This document shows, piece after piece, positions 46,055 to 56,171 of a stretch of 64,000 nucleotides of DNA. The notes beneath the pieces were generated by a model. It did no database searches. It saw only the letters and a program-made list of their open reading frames with translations, and was not told where the DNA came from. Source of the DNA: Mucilaginibacter achroorhodeus (lineage in GTDB: Bacteria; Bacteroidota; Bacteroidia; Sphingobacteriales; Sphingobacteriaceae); NCBI RefSeq assembly GCF_007846095.1, contig NZ_VOEI01000003.1:186001-250000 (forward strand), written 5' to 3'. The translations under genes and the position numbers were made by a program. Numbering within the stretch: the first letter of the stretch is position 1; each line of letters starts with the position of its first letter.

Positions 46055-46966
46055 ATGACAAAGGAACAAATAGCCGCCGATTACCAGCAGATACAGGACG
46101 AGATATGTGCCGCACTTGAGGCCACTGATGGCAACGCTACATTTGAGCAAGAGATTTGGGAGCGGGACGGTGGGGGCGGAGGCCGCACACGTGTTATCCA
46201 GGACGGTAACATCTTTGAAAAAGGCGGCGTAAATTTCTCGGCCGTACACGGACAACTGCCACATACGGTAAAAAAAGCGCTGAATGTAGAGCAGGACGAC
46301 TTTTTTGCCACAGGTGTTTCCATCGTTATTCACCCCAATCATCCGCTGGTACCCATCATACATATGAACATCCGGTATTTTGAGATGCCATCTTCTTTTC
46401 ATAATAATAGTAAACCCGTACGCTGGTTTGGCGGGGGCATTGATCTTACGCCGCACTATGTGTTTGAGGATGATGCGAAATTTTTCCATCAGCAATTGAA
46501 AGATACCTGCGACAAGTTTCATGCAGATTTTTATCATCGCTTTAAAGTTTGGGCCGATGATTATTTCTGTATCAAGCACCGTAACGAAACAAGGGGTATT
46601 GGAGGCATCTTTTATGATCGCTTGGTGGCCACAGACGATATCACATGGGAACAAGTTTTTGAATTTTCCAAAGCGGTTGGTCGTACCTTCGCCCCCACTT
46701 ATATAGAGTTGGTAAATCGAAACCGCAATAAGCCATTTACAAAAGAACAACAACTTTGGCAATACCAGCGCCGCAGCCGCTACGCAGAATTTAACCTGGT
46801 TTATGACGCGGGGACTAAATTCGGTTTGGAAACAAATGGGCGTATTGAATCTATATTGATGAGTTTGCCGCCCACCGCCAAATGGCTTTACAATTTTCAG
46901 CCACAAGCCGGTAGTGAAGAAGAAAAAACACAAGGTTTTTTAAAAAAAGGCATCAATTGGGTATAA
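46055..46966 (+). CDS. hemF: oxygen-dependent coproporphyrinogen III oxidase
   Basis: 303 residues, the normal HemF length. Landmarks are ERDGGGGGRTRVI near the N terminus, the VIHPNHPLVPIIHMNIRYF block with the conserved His, WFGGGIDLTPHYV, NETRGIGGIFYD and the C-terminal RIESILMSLPP. The enzyme makes protoporphyrinogen IX from coproporphyrinogen III with O2, so the organism can make haem aerobically. A large open frame on the opposite strand is a shadow. The next gene's ATG follows the stop directly. Confidence 0.96.
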   Translation: MTKEQIAADYQQIQDEICAALEATDGNATFEQEIWERDGGGGGRTRVIQDGNIFEKGGVNFSAVHGQLPHTVKKALNVEQDDFFATGVSIVIHPNHPLVPIIHMNIRYFEMPSSFHNNSKPVRWFGGGIDLTPHYVFEDDAKFFHQQLKDTCDKFHADFYHRFKVWADDYFCIKHRNETRGIGGIFYDRLVATDDITWEQVFEFSKAVGRTFAPTYIELVNRNRNKPFTKEQQLWQYQRRSRYAEFNLVYDAGTKFGLETNGRIESILMSLPPTAKWLYNFQPQAGSEEEKTQGFLKKGINWV

Positions 46967-47362
46967 ATGAAAAAGCTTGTCTTATCTTTTTTGATCTTAG
47001 TAGGTTTAGCATCATTTAAAGTTGATGGTGGGTTATCGGGCAGATGGGAATATAGCGGGGGTATCTACAACGGAAAACCTGCTGCACCTTCTACAGAATA
47101 CACTTTACGCAGGCAATATAACGCTGAGCACTATGCAGGTACTTATTTAGAAAAAGATGCCCAACCGCTCACTTACGAAACAGGTGATTACAAACTACAG
47201 CTCGATAGCTGTTTTGAAACACAAACCTACAGCGCACAGCCATCTAAATGGCTAAATGTTACACTCAGGTATCATTTTAACATTCGTAACGATACCCTGA
47301 TCTTCAACGGAAAATTGCCTAACGGAACAGTTGTAGAAGAGTATTGGAAAAGGGTGCAGTGA
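46967..47362 (+). CDS. small exported protein, unknown function
   Basis: 131 residues, ATG directly after the hemF stop, so translationally coupled to it. Hydrophobic start (MKKLVLSFLILVGLASF), no lipobox Cys, then a beta-rich body with WEYSGGIYNGKPAAP and a final TLIFNGKLPNGTVVEEYWKR; strand-rich with aromatic ends, which could be a small lipocalin-like barrel, but I do not recognise a family. Periplasmic localisation is likely. Confidence 0.72.
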   Translation: MKKLVLSFLILVGLASFKVDGGLSGRWEYSGGIYNGKPAAPSTEYTLRRQYNAEHYAGTYLEKDAQPLTYETGDYKLQLDSCFETQTYSAQPSKWLNVTLRYHFNIRNDTLIFNGKLPNGTVVEEYWKRVQ

Positions 47363-47486
47363 AAGCTTGATTTTTAATAAAGCAAAACATTTGTTTGCAT
47401 TTCCCAACTCAAATCTACTGCATCCTTTTGGTGTTAAAAACGCGTTAAATGTTAGTAAAAAAACCGCTGTTCTCTGTATAATTTGT

Positions 47487-47495
47487 TATCTTCGC
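47487..47495 (+). promoter_or_regulatory. candidate -7 element of gyrA
   Basis: TATCTTCGC fits the TAnnTT(T/C)GC form seen before several genes here, predicting a leader of about 60 nt. No good -33 element is seen. The rest of 47363-47561 shows nothing else. Confidence 0.35.
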
Positions 47496-47561
47496 AGGTC
47501 GCTTTAGTTACAAATAAATCTATTTTATAGAGCGCCAAAACTGTCTACAGAAAACTTAAAA

Positions 47562-50204
47562 ATGGCTGAAGATTTAGAAAACGAGAACTCACATAAAGAA
47601 GACCGAATAATCCCGATAAATATTGATGAACAGATGCGATCTGCATACATTGACTATTCAATGTCTGTTATCGTATCAAGGGCATTACCCGATGTGCGCG
47701 ACGGCTTAAAACCAGTACACAGGCGCGTACTTTTCGGTATGCTTGACTTGGGCCTTAGCAACAACAAACCATACAAAAAATCAGCCCGTATAGTGGGTGA
47801 GGTTTTAGGTAAGTATCACCCGCATGGCGATACTTCTGTATATGACGCCATGGTACGTATGGCGCAAGACTGGAGCTTACGCTACCCATTTGTTGAAGGA
47901 CAGGGTAACTACGGATCGATAGATGGCGACCAGCCGGCAGCAATGCGTTATACAGAAGCAAAGCTTCAGAAAATAGCTGAAGAAATGCTTGCCGATATCA
48001 ATAAAGATACGATTGATTTCCAGCTGAACTTTGACGACTCTTTACAGGAGCCTACCGTACTACCTGCAAAGTTCCCTAACCTGTTGGTTAATGGTGCATC
48101 AGGTATTGCAGTAGGTATGGCAACCAATATGGCACCACATAACCTTAACGAGGTTATCGATGCTACGCTGGCTTATATTGATGACCGGGATATACAGGTT
48201 GAAGAACTTATTAAACACGTTAAAGGTCCCGATTTCCCTACCGGAGGTATTATTTACGGTTTCGAAGGACCGCGTGCTGCATTAGAGACTGGCCGCGGCC
48301 GTATTGTTATCCGCGCAACTGCCGAGATAGAAACTTACAATAATGATCGTGAGCGTATTATTGTTAGCGATGTACCTTACCAGGTAAACAAGGCGCTGAT
48401 GATAGAGCGTACAGCCGAATTGGTGAACGAGAAAAAAATTGAAGGTATCTCTGCTATCCGCGATGAATCTAACCGCCAGGGTATTCGCGTGGTTTACGAG
48501 ATAAAACGCGATGCAAATGCTTCTATCGTTTTAAATAATCTTTATAAATATACTGCTCTCCAAACTTCTTTCAGTGTAAACAACATTGCGCTGGTTAATG
48601 GCCGCCCGATGCTGCTGAACCTGAGAGATCTGATTCATCATTTTGTTGAGCACAGGCATGAGGTAGTTATACGCCGCACCAAGTTTGAACTTGCCGAGGC
48701 TGAAAAACGCGCACATATTTTAGAAGGTTTACTGATAGCGCTTGACCACCTTGACGAGGTTATTAAACTCATTCGTGCATCGGGTACGCCTGATGAAGCA
48801 CGTGAAGGCTTGATGACGCAATTTGGCTTAAGCGATATACAAGCACGTGCTATCCTGGATATGACGCTTCGCCGTTTAACGGGTCTGGAGCGCGATAAGA
48901 TCCGCGATGAATATGATGCATTGATGAAGCAGATAGAATATCTAAAATCTGTTTTAGCTGACGAAAGCCTGCGGATGGGTATCATCAAAACAGAACTTGC
49001 CGAGATTCAAGAGAAATACGGTGATGAACGCAGAACCAAGATAGTTCACTCATCTGCAGAAATGCAAACCGAAGACTTTATTGAGGATGAGGATGTTGTT
49101 ATCACTATTTCGCATGAAGGTTATATCAAGCGCACGTCGTTAACAGAATATCGCCGCCAGGGCAGGGGTGGTAAAGGCTCATTAGGCAGCAATAGCCGTG
49201 ATGCAGACTTTATAGAACACCTGTTGATCGCATCAAACCACAACTACATGCTGTTCTTTACAGAGAGCGGCCAATGTTTCTGGTTACGTGTGTTTGAGAT
49301 TCCTGAAGGTACACGTACTTCAAAAGGCCGTGCTATACAAAACATTATCAATATCCCTAAAGAGGAAAAGATAAAGGCATACATCAAATTAAAGTCGTTG
49401 AAAGACAGGGAGTACCTGGAGAACAACTTCATTATCATGTGTACCAAAAAAGGTGTGATCAAAAAAACATCTTTAGAAGCTTACTCACGCCCCCGTGCAA
49501 ACGGTATCAATGCTATCAACATCAACGATGGCGATTCGCTGCTTGAGGCAACTTTAACAACTGGCACAAGCGAAATTGTAATGGCGCTGCAAAGTGGCCG
49601 TGCTATCCGCTTCAATGAATCTACGGTAAGGCCAATGGGACGCACCGCAACAGGTGTGCGTGGCATAAGCCTGGATAGTAATAACGATGAGGTTGTTGGT
49701 ATGATAAGTATCAATGACGCCGAAACAACTGTATTGGTAGTATCAGAAAAAGGTTATGGTAAACGTACTGACATTGAGGATTACCGCGTTACTAATCGTG
49801 GTGGTAAAGGTGTTAAAACGCTTAATATTACTGAAAAAACCGGAAACCTTGTTGCCATAAAAGGTGTTACTGATACTGAAGATCTGATGATCATCAATAA
49901 ATCGGGTATCATCATTCGTATGGCTATTGCAGAACTCCGCACGATGGGAAGAGCTACGCAAGGGGTGAGGTTGATAACCTTGAAAGGTAACGATGAAATA
50001 GCTTCAGTGGCAACGGTTGCACACGTAGAGGATGAGGAGCTTGATGAAGCGGTAGTTGCAGAAGCAATAGCAGATAAGGAAATTGCAGAGACCACTGATG
50101 CTGATATTGACGCAGGTACCGAAGAACTGGATATAAAACAAGATACAAAAATTGACGAAGGTAACGCAGACGATGCAGCTACCGAGGATGACCAAACGGA
50201 ATAG
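47562..50204 (+). CDS. gyrA: DNA gyrase subunit A
   Basis: 880 residues. The catalytic Tyr is Tyr130 in [10 protein letters not shown]; the quinolone region is [17 protein letters not shown] with Thr91 and Asp95 at the positions of E. coli Ser83 and Asp87. The gyrase box appears as QGRGGKG (533-539), which marks GyrA rather than ParC, and the C-terminal beta-pinwheel follows. The last about 55 residues are a strongly acidic tail ([20 protein letters not shown]...). The protein introduces negative supercoils with GyrB. A TPR gene starts 3 bp after the stop. Confidence 0.97.
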   Translation: MAEDLENENSHKEDRIIPINIDEQMRSAYIDYSMSVIVSRALPDVRDGLKPVHRRVLFGMLDLGLSNNKPYKKSARIVGEVLGKYHPHGDTSVYDAMVRMAQDWSLRYPFVEGQGNYGSIDGDQPAAMRYTEAKLQKIAEEMLADINKDTIDFQLNFDDSLQEPTVLPAKFPNLLVNGASGIAVGMATNMAPHNLNEVIDATLAYIDDRDIQVEELIKHVKGPDFPTGGIIYGFEGPRAALETGRGRIVIRATAEIETYNNDRERIIVSDVPYQVNKALMIERTAELVNEKKIEGISAIRDESNRQGIRVVYEIKRDANASIVLNNLYKYTALQTSFSVNNIALVNGRPMLLNLRDLIHHFVEHRHEVVIRRTKFELAEAEKRAHILEGLLIALDHLDEVIKLIRASGTPDEAREGLMTQFGLSDIQARAILDMTLRRLTGLERDKIRDEYDALMKQIEYLKSVLADESLRMGIIKTELAEIQEKYGDERRTKIVHSSAEMQTEDFIEDEDVVITISHEGYIKRTSLTEYRRQGRGGKGSLGSNSRDADFIEHLLIASNHNYMLFFTESGQCFWLRVFEIPEGTRTSKGRAIQNIINIPKEEKIKAYIKLKSLKDREYLENNFIIMCTKKGVIKKTSLEAYSRPRANGINAININDGDSLLEATLTTGTSEIVMALQSGRAIRFNESTVRPMGRTATGVRGISLDSNNDEVVGMISINDAETTVLVVSEKGYGKRTDIEDYRVTNRGGKGVKTLNITEKTGNLVAIKGVTDTEDLMIINKSGIIIRMAIAELRTMGRATQGVRLITLKGNDEIASVATVAHVEDEELDEAVVAEAIADKEIAETTDADIDAGTEELDIKQDTKIDEGNADDAATEDDQTE

Positions 50205-50207
50205 CTT

Positions 50208-51314
50208 ATGCAAAAAAGCAAGTTAGGGTTACTGATAATTGGATTGTTTATCACTTCTTTCGCTTTTGGGCAAACAGAGGCATTAAAGAGCGTGGTAAAC
50301 AATCTTGCTTTTTTTAAACAAAAGGCAGATCTGGCTTATTTATCTCGAGCTAAAAAATCAGCAGATAGCTTAGTAGTCACCAAAAAGGACTCCAACGACA
50401 TTCAAAAAAATGTTTACAGGCTAATCGTATACTCAAGTATACTCCAGCTTGATTCTACCAACAAGCTTAATCAGCCTGATAACTTTTTGGATAAGACAGC
50501 CGCCTTGTACGAAAAATTTACTGCAAAAAGTAAGATCTTCAATTACCAGGCAGAGATGGATTATTCTCGCAGGTGCCTTTCAAACGCTTATGTACGCAAG
50601 GGATTTACCTTAAGCCAGAGTAAGGATTTCAAAAATGCTGCAATTGCATTTCAGAATGCTAAGAAATATGCACCCGGTCAAAAGAACATCAATGTTTACC
50701 TGGCTTATGCTAATAATAAACAAGGCAACTTGCAGGATGCTGCTAAGTATTATGATAATCTGATCAATACCGACAGCACAAAGCTTGAATACCTGGAAAC
50801 AGCGTCTTCAATTTATAAGTCTCTTGGTGATACCGCAAAGGCGTTGCAGATTGTTAAAAAGGGTAGGAGATTGTTGCCAAATAGCAAGCAACTTTTGCAA
50901 GACGAAGCCAATATATACAACAACAATCACGATTATAAATCTTTAGAGCCGTTGTTGCCGCAACTTATTGATAACAATCCTAACAACTCTGATATTACAT
51001 TTGTAGCAGCTAATTGCTATGATCACTTAAACCAATTCGACAAAGCGGAGTCTTTATATCTTCGTGCTATAGAACTTAATGGAAATGCATACGACCCTGT
51101 TTTTAACTTAGGATTGATGTATTTGAAAGAAAGCACAATTAAGAAAGATGATGGCAACAGAAATATTACCAATGCCATTTTATGGTTAGAGAAGGCAAAC
51201 GAGATGTCGCCAAGAGACAAAAATTGTTTAGAAGTGCTTTCCCTTGCTTATGCAAAAACCGGCAACCAGTCACAGTTGGAGCGGGTTAACAACCGCCTTG
51301 AACAAATAAATTAG
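50208..51314 (+). CDS. exported TPR-repeat protein
   Basis: 368 residues. Signal peptide (LGLLIIGLFITSFAFGQ), then helix pairs with TPR spacing (e.g. KNAAIAFQNAKKYAPGQKNINVYLAYANNKQGNLQDAAKYY region, about 145-185, and later FDKAESLYLRAIELNGNAYDP). A periplasmic scaffold-type protein of unknown partner. It starts 3 bp after gyrA and is followed by a second TPR gene, 60 bp apart; the two are probably co-transcribed from gyrA. Confidence 0.82.
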   Translation: MQKSKLGLLIIGLFITSFAFGQTEALKSVVNNLAFFKQKADLAYLSRAKKSADSLVVTKKDSNDIQKNVYRLIVYSSILQLDSTNKLNQPDNFLDKTAALYEKFTAKSKIFNYQAEMDYSRRCLSNAYVRKGFTLSQSKDFKNAAIAFQNAKKYAPGQKNINVYLAYANNKQGNLQDAAKYYDNLINTDSTKLEYLETASSIYKSLGDTAKALQIVKKGRRLLPNSKQLLQDEANIYNNNHDYKSLEPLLPQLIDNNPNNSDITFVAANCYDHLNQFDKAESLYLRAIELNGNAYDPVFNLGLMYLKESTIKKDDGNRNITNAILWLEKANEMSPRDKNCLEVLSLAYAKTGNQSQLERVNNRLEQIN

Positions 51315-51374
51315 TAACCTGACAAACGCGTCTTTAAGTCGCAACACACTCATTACCAATCTAAAACAGTAAAA

Positions 51375-52628
51375 ATGAAGATTAAATTTTTAATGATAGG
51401 CATATTAGGCCTTATTTCCACGGCAACTTTCGCTCAAAAAGGAGAGTTGAGTACGGCGCAATCTGAACTTGATAAATACCAGGGACTTAAAAGCCAGCCA
51501 ACGTTGGCTAAACCATCGTTAACAAAGGCGCAGGAAGCAATTGATAAAGCTGCAGCAAATGAAAAAACTGCAACTATGCCCTTAACCTGGGCTGTAAAGG
51601 CATCTGTTTACGCAGCATTAGTTGAATCAAGTGATCAAAATGCCCCTGAAACCGCATTGCCATATTTCAATACCGCAAGTGAGGCTCTAAAAAAGGCGGA
51701 AGACCTTGATAAAAAAGGCGAAAATAAAAAATGGATAGATGACGCTAAAAGTATACTTGGCCGCTACCAAGCTAACAAGGGAGCGAAGGAGTTTAACGCC
51801 GGCAAATTTGACGATGCTTATAAATCATTCGATTACTTCCGTAGTATGAATCCTGAAGACACCACTGCCATGCTTTATACGGCAATGGCGGCTTATAACG
51901 CTAAAAAATATCCTGAAGCAGCTACAAATTACAGCAAATTGCTTGCGACAAAATACTCAAAAGCCGATAGCACTTATTCTGACATGGTTAACGCTTATTT
52001 ACTTGCAAAAGACACCGCAGGTGCAATTAAAGCAATTGATGAGGGTTTAGGGAAATTTCCTAAACAAGGGAAACTAAGGGCATACCAAATTGACCTGGCA
52101 TTAAGACAAGGCAAACAGAAAGAGATTATTGAAAAACTTAATAATGCTATAGCTGCCGATCCTAAAAACAAGGATCTATATTATTACGCAGGTATAGCAT
52201 ACGGTCAAGTTGCTGATTCTTACACGGCTGCAAAAATTGCTAAAGCTGCGCCGGCTGCTAAAGCTACTATGGAAGCTGAGAAAAAGCAATACTCTGATAA
52301 AGCTGCTGAGATGTATAAAAAAGTATTAGAGTTGAATCCTAATTCTTTTGAAGCTAATCTAAATCTTGGGTTTGTTTACCTTTCGCCAGCAATTGACACT
52401 TACAATGCTGCTAATAAATTGCCAGCTAACAAGCAAAAAGAGTATACCGCTCAAGTTGCCAAAGCAAACGCAATGTTTGATATGGCTAAACCTTACGTGT
52501 TGAAAGCAGTGGAACTTAATCCAAAATCTGAAGACGCACTTAATGGTTTAATGACTTATTATAAAGGTAAACGCGATGAGGCAAACGCAGCCAAAATAGC
52601 TGCACAGATCAAAGCCTTACAAAAGTAA
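51375..52628 (+). CDS. exported TPR-repeat protein
   Basis: 417 residues. Signal peptide (MKIKFLMIGILGLISTATFAQ) followed by Ala/Lys-rich TPR-like helices; a clear one is EMYKKVLELNPNSFEANLNL (about 312-331) and another ends PYVLKAVELNPKSEDALNGL. Lys-rich and repeat-rich, probably periplasmic. It resembles its upstream neighbour in build, not closely in sequence. Function unknown; a strong terminator follows. Confidence 0.85.
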   Translation: MKIKFLMIGILGLISTATFAQKGELSTAQSELDKYQGLKSQPTLAKPSLTKAQEAIDKAAANEKTATMPLTWAVKASVYAALVESSDQNAPETALPYFNTASEALKKAEDLDKKGENKKWIDDAKSILGRYQANKGAKEFNAGKFDDAYKSFDYFRSMNPEDTTAMLYTAMAAYNAKKYPEAATNYSKLLATKYSKADSTYSDMVNAYLLAKDTAGAIKAIDEGLGKFPKQGKLRAYQIDLALRQGKQKEIIEKLNNAIAADPKNKDLYYYAGIAYGQVADSYTAAKIAKAAPAAKATMEAEKKQYSDKAAEMYKKVLELNPNSFEANLNLGFVYLSPAIDTYNAANKLPANKQKEYTAQVAKANAMFDMAKPYVLKAVELNPKSEDALNGLMTYYKGKRDEANAAKIAAQIKALQK

Positions 52629-52662
52629 AAGATAGGGCCTGTAAAAACAGGCCTTATCTTTT
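52629..52662 (+). terminator. terminator of the gyrA-TPR unit
   Basis: AAGATAGGGCCTG pairs with CAGGCCTTATCTT (one mismatch) around TAAAAA, then TT and AAAGG. It starts 1 bp after the stop codon. Confidence 0.85.
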
Positions 52663-52750
52663 AAAGGTATTACTTAACATAATATTAATTATAATAAATA
52701 CGTAATTTATACGAATAAATAGAAATTGACCAAATCTCAAATAAATAAAA

Positions 52751-52780
52751 AAAGCTCAAACCGATACTGATTTGAGCTTT
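52751..52780 (-). terminator. terminator of the small lipoprotein gene
   Basis: AAAGCTCAAA pairs with TTTGAGCTTT around a 10-nt loop; on the minus strand a T-run (TTTTTTTATT) follows. It lies 20 bp beyond the stop. Confidence 0.8.
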
Positions 52781-52799
52781 CATTAGAAATGTAATTCAA

Positions 52800-53015
52800 T
52801 TACATCGGCTTTTTAGTTGTATCTTTTTTCATGGTATCTGTTTTCATAGTGTCAGATGCCTTGGTAGTATCAGTTCCTGCTGGTTTGGTCATAGTTGCTG
52901 TTGAGTCTGTTGCGGTGCTATCAGAACCATTAGTAGCTTTTTCTGAGCTACAACCCGTCACAACCGAACCGATAATCATTGCAGTTGCTGCAAAAGCGAA
53001 AATTTGTTTTTTCAT
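52800..53015 (-). CDS. small lipoprotein with Thr/Ser/Lys-rich tail
   Basis: 71 residues from the ATG at 53015; longer frames add an unrelated N-terminal stretch. The lipobox VVTGC sits after a hydrophobic signal (FAFAATAMIIGS), then a low-complexity tail of Thr, Ser, Asp and Lys (TDTTKASDTMKTDTMKKD...). Outer- or inner-membrane-anchored surface lipoprotein of unknown role; such tails are common in Bacteroidota. It is a single gene with its own terminator. Confidence 0.75.
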   Translation of the reverse strand: MKKQIFAFAATAMIIGSVVTGCSSEKATNGSDSTATDSTATMTKPAGTDTTKASDTMKTDTMKKDTTKKPM

Positions 53016-53187
53016 GGATATAAAATTAAAATGTAAGTTAAATCTTTTTTGTAACAGCTTTAATAACCAAAGTACTGCCTTATTGTTTAAATGTTTTTTG
53101 ATTTTTTTAGAATACATGCTCAATTTAATTTTCACATTTTGGAGCGTTACGTTTTAAAAAAGCGATTTTTTTCGATATTTATCAACG

Positions 53188-53664
53188 ATGGTTGTTTCAG
53201 AAACGATGCTCAAATGGCTTATGAGGATTTATCCTCCCCTATTATTTCAACGTGTTTGGGTAAAACGCTTTCATAAAGACTTCAAGGGCGTAGAAGTTAA
53301 GGTTTTCAAAAGTATTCTGAACAAAAATTATAACGGGACAATATTCGGCGGGACGATATTTGCAGCTGCAGATCCATTTTTGCCGGTGTTATTTGACAGG
53401 GTTTTGCAATCCAGCGAAAGAAAACTCCGGATATGGTCGAAGTCGTCTCAAATTAATTTTTTGAAACCGGCAAAGACAACCTTACATTTTAGCGTTACTT
53501 TAACTGATGAATATATAAACGACGCAATACAGCAACTACAACTTTGTGGTAAATACGAAAAACCGTTTACCATAGAAATTTTGAACAGTAACAACGAGAT
53601 TTGCGCCTCGCTCAGCAACGAGGTTTATATACGCGACCTAAACTTTAAAACCCTGGATCAATAA
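53188..53664 (+). CDS. DUF4442 (hotdog-fold) protein
   Basis: 158 residues. Typical order for DUF4442: N-terminal helix-rich start with FQRVWVKRFHKDFKGVEVK, then a hotdog-like region with YNGTIFGGTIFAAADPFLPVLF and strands ending NEVYIRDLNF. Family members are predicted acyl-CoA thioesterase-like proteins; activity is not established. The stop overlaps the next gene's ATG by one base (TAATG), so they are translationally coupled. Confidence 0.85.
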   Translation: MVVSETMLKWLMRIYPPLLFQRVWVKRFHKDFKGVEVKVFKSILNKNYNGTIFGGTIFAAADPFLPVLFDRVLQSSERKLRIWSKSSQINFLKPAKTTLHFSVTLTDEYINDAIQQLQLCGKYEKPFTIEILNSNNEICASLSNEVYIRDLNFKTLDQ

Positions 53665-54110
53665 TGCCGGTATACATGAACGATAGCCAATTTATTAATA
53701 AAGGTTATCAGATATCAACAGACAACTCGCTACTGGATTTTAATGCAATATTTAATTACCTTGATGGCGAATCGTACTGGGCAAAAGGAATACCGCCCGA
53801 AAAACTGAGGAAGGCTATAGACAATTCTCTTTGTTTCGGCGTTTATAAAGATAATAAGATGGCAGGCTTTGCGCGTGTGATAAGTGATAAGGCGACGTTT
53901 GCTTACCTTTGTGATGTATTTATATTAAAACCTTATCGCAATATCGGCTTATCAAAGTGGTTGATACAAACCATCACGTTGCATCCCGATTTGCAAGGTT
54001 TACGTCGCTTTGTGTTGGCTACGCTTGATGCACACGGTTTGTACAAGCAATTCGGTTTTGAGCAGATAACTCGCGCCGAGCGCTGGATGGAGATATTTAC
54101 GCCATACTAA
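53664..54110 (+). CDS. GNAT-family N-acetyltransferase
   Basis: 148 residues. The acetyl-CoA-binding segment is the Q/RxxGxG-like VFILKPYRNIGLSKWLI (about 88-104), preceded by the AGFARVISD strand and followed by FVLATLDAHGLYKQFGF. Cytoplasmic acetyltransferase; the substrate is unknown. It starts on the last base of the DUF4442 gene and precedes the AlbA_2 gene by 14 bp. Confidence 0.9.
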   Translation: MPVYMNDSQFINKGYQISTDNSLLDFNAIFNYLDGESYWAKGIPPEKLRKAIDNSLCFGVYKDNKMAGFARVISDKATFAYLCDVFILKPYRNIGLSKWLIQTITLHPDLQGLRRFVLATLDAHGLYKQFGFEQITRAERWMEIFTPY

Positions 54111-54124
54111 AGAAAAGAACTGAA

Positions 54125-54748
54125 ATGAACTTAAAGAGACAGATACTTGAGGGTGAAGGCGTAAAACTCGACTTTAAAAAAACCATAACAAGCTGCGAAA
54201 AAATCGCAAAAACAATGGTGTCTTATGCTAACAACATAGGCGGCCGTTTACTGATTGGTGTTCTTGATGATGGTACCATAAAAGGCGTTAAAGATGAAAC
54301 GGAAGAGCGTTATATGATAACCAAGGCCGCGCATTTCTACTGCCGTCCGGCCCTTGACCCGATCTTCGAGGAAGTCTATTATGATGATAAGATCGTACTT
54401 ATGGTAGACATTCCTGAAAGCAGGGAAAAACCCCATTATGCGCTTGCCGAAGATGGCAAATGGTGGGTTTACATCAGGATAAAAGATAAGAGCGTATTAG
54501 CCAGCAAGGTTGTTGTAGATGTGCTTCGTCGTGGAGCTGATGAGAAAGGTGTACTGATAGAATACTCGTCTAAAGAAAAAGCCTTGCTTGAGCATCTCGA
54601 CCAAAAAGAACGTATTACCGTAAAGGAATTTTGCACCCTGTTAAATATAGGCCGTAGGCGTGCACAACGTATTCTCGTAGACCTGGTGCTGTCAGGCGTA
54701 CTTGCAGTACATACTACAGAAAAGGAAGAGTTCTACACAGCCATGTAG
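54125..54748 (+). CDS. AlbA_2/Schlafen-like DNA-binding domain protein
   Basis: 207 residues. The N-terminal AlbA_2 (Schlafen AAA_4-type) fold has EGEGVKLDFKKTITSCEKIAKTMV and NNIGGRLLIGVLDDGTIKGV; the last about 60 residues (EHLDQKERITVKEFCTLLNIGRRRAQRILVDLVLSGVL...) read as a winged helix. It may bind DNA or RNA as a regulator. No ATPase domain follows as in the long versions of the family. The end overlaps a longer frame of the next gene, but the true MATE start is 47 bp further. Confidence 0.78.
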   Translation: MNLKRQILEGEGVKLDFKKTITSCEKIAKTMVSYANNIGGRLLIGVLDDGTIKGVKDETEERYMITKAAHFYCRPALDPIFEEVYYDDKIVLMVDIPESREKPHYALAEDGKWWVYIRIKDKSVLASKVVVDVLRRGADEKGVLIEYSSKEKALLEHLDQKERITVKEFCTLLNIGRRRAQRILVDLVLSGVLAVHTTEKEEFYTAM

Positions 54749-54794
54749 TTTAGCGGCTTATTGCTTACCTTTGCCGGCTCTCCATTTGCCGGCC

Positions 54795-56171
54795 ATGAAC
54801 AGTTTTTACCAAAAATATCATTCTTATTATCGCGATAGTTTAGGGCTCGCTCTACCGGTAGTGCTTTCTCAGGTTGGCCACACGCTTGTGCAATTGTCTG
54901 ATACTATCATTGTTGGCCAGTTTGCAGGCACAAATGCACTTGCCGGCGTATCATTATCCATTAGTACGTTCCTGGTTCCGCTGGCTATTGGCTTAGGTAT
55001 CAGTTATGGTATTACGCCGCTTATAGCACAGCACAACGGCCGTAAAAATTTTGCCGAATGCGGCAGATTGTTAAGCAATAGTTTAATACTTAATATACTT
55101 ACCAGTTTTGTACTTTTCGCTGCTGTATATACAGTAATGTCTTTGTTTATCACACATCTGGATCAATCGCCGGCAGTGGTAGCGCAGGCAAAACCGTTTT
55201 TATTCCTGCTGAGTTTATCAATGGTTCCGCTGATGATATTTGATGCATTTAAGCAGTTTGCCCAAGGTCTAGGCTTTACTAAACAGGCTATGTATATCAC
55301 TATTGTGGGTAACGTACTTAATATTTTGGTAGGGATTGTTTTGGTTAAAGGGATGTTTGGCATAACGCCCATGGGCATCCGGGGAGTTGGCTATAGCACA
55401 CTCATTGACCGGTGCCTGATGGCGATTGCTATGGGTATTTATGTTTTCCGTTCACCTGCATTTAAAAAGTACCTAACAGAGTTTGCGTTAAAGAATGTGC
55501 AATGGCAGCGAATGAAGCAGTTGCTTAAAATCGGGATGCCGGTAGCCCTGCAAGCTACCTTTGAGCTGAGCGCTTTTGGCGGGGCCTCTATCCTTATTGG
55601 CACCATTGGCTCTATACCGCAGGCTGCGCATCAGATAGCGATATCATTAGCCAGTATGACCTACATGATGGCCAGCGGCATATCATCGGCTGCGGCAGTA
55701 AGATCAGGAAATTATTTCGGGGCCGGCAAACACCGCGAGTTACGATTATCAGCTATATCAAATTATCATATTGTTATCGTTTTTATGTGCATTACAGCAC
55801 TGATATTTACTATTTGTAATCAATGGCTGCCGTGGATCTACACTACAGATAGAAATGTTATCGCTATTGCAGCACAGCTACTTGTGGTCGCGGCGTTCTT
55901 CCAACTATTTGATGGTACACAAGTGGTTGGCCTAGGCATACTCCGTGGTATGGGCGATGTAAATAAACCAACTATCATCACCTTTATATCCTATTGGATC
56001 ATTGGTTTACCCGTGGCCTACCTGCTCGGCATCCATCTAAAAATTGGCGTTACAGGTGTTTGGTATGGACTGGTTTGCGGATTAGCAGCATCATCTATAA
56101 TGCTTTTCCTCAGGTTTCAATCTATCAGCAAAAAGCAACAGATCGTTGTTGTTAACGATCTAAAAATATAG
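54795..56171 (+). CDS. MATE-family efflux transporter
   Basis: 458 residues from the ATG at 54795; an upstream in-frame start would lie inside the AlbA_2 gene. Twelve hydrophobic helices, with two MatE repeats (LPVVLSQVGHTLVQLSDTII in the first, MPVALQATFELSAFGGASIL in the second). Na+- or H+-driven export of drugs or other cations in the inner membrane. The last 12 bases overlap the end of the convergent HDAC-like gene. Confidence 0.93.
   Translation: MNSFYQKYHSYYRDSLGLALPVVLSQVGHTLVQLSDTIIVGQFAGTNALAGVSLSISTFLVPLAIGLGISYGITPLIAQHNGRKNFAECGRLLSNSLILNILTSFVLFAAVYTVMSLFITHLDQSPAVVAQAKPFLFLLSLSMVPLMIFDAFKQFAQGLGFTKQAMYITIVGNVLNILVGIVLVKGMFGITPMGIRGVGYSTLIDRCLMAIAMGIYVFRSPAFKKYLTEFALKNVQWQRMKQLLKIGMPVALQATFELSAFGGASILIGTIGSIPQAAHQIAISLASMTYMMASGISSAAAVRSGNYFGAGKHRELRLSAISNYHIVIVFMCITALIFTICNQWLPWIYTTDRNVIAIAAQLLVVAAFFQLFDGTQVVGLGILRGMGDVNKPTIITFISYWIIGLPVAYLLGIHLKIGVTGVWYGLVCGLAASSIMLFLRFQSISKKQQIVVVNDLKI

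Noticed and set aside
46052..46933. Long open frame of 293 codons on the minus strand opposite hemF
   Set aside because: It is fully antisense to a clear hemF, has no recognisable domain, and a composition odd for this genome (runs of Phe and Cys); treated as a shadow.
47363..47561. Small gene upstream of gyrA
   Set aside because: No frame over 25 codons with a sensible start; the gap is leader and promoter-like sequence.
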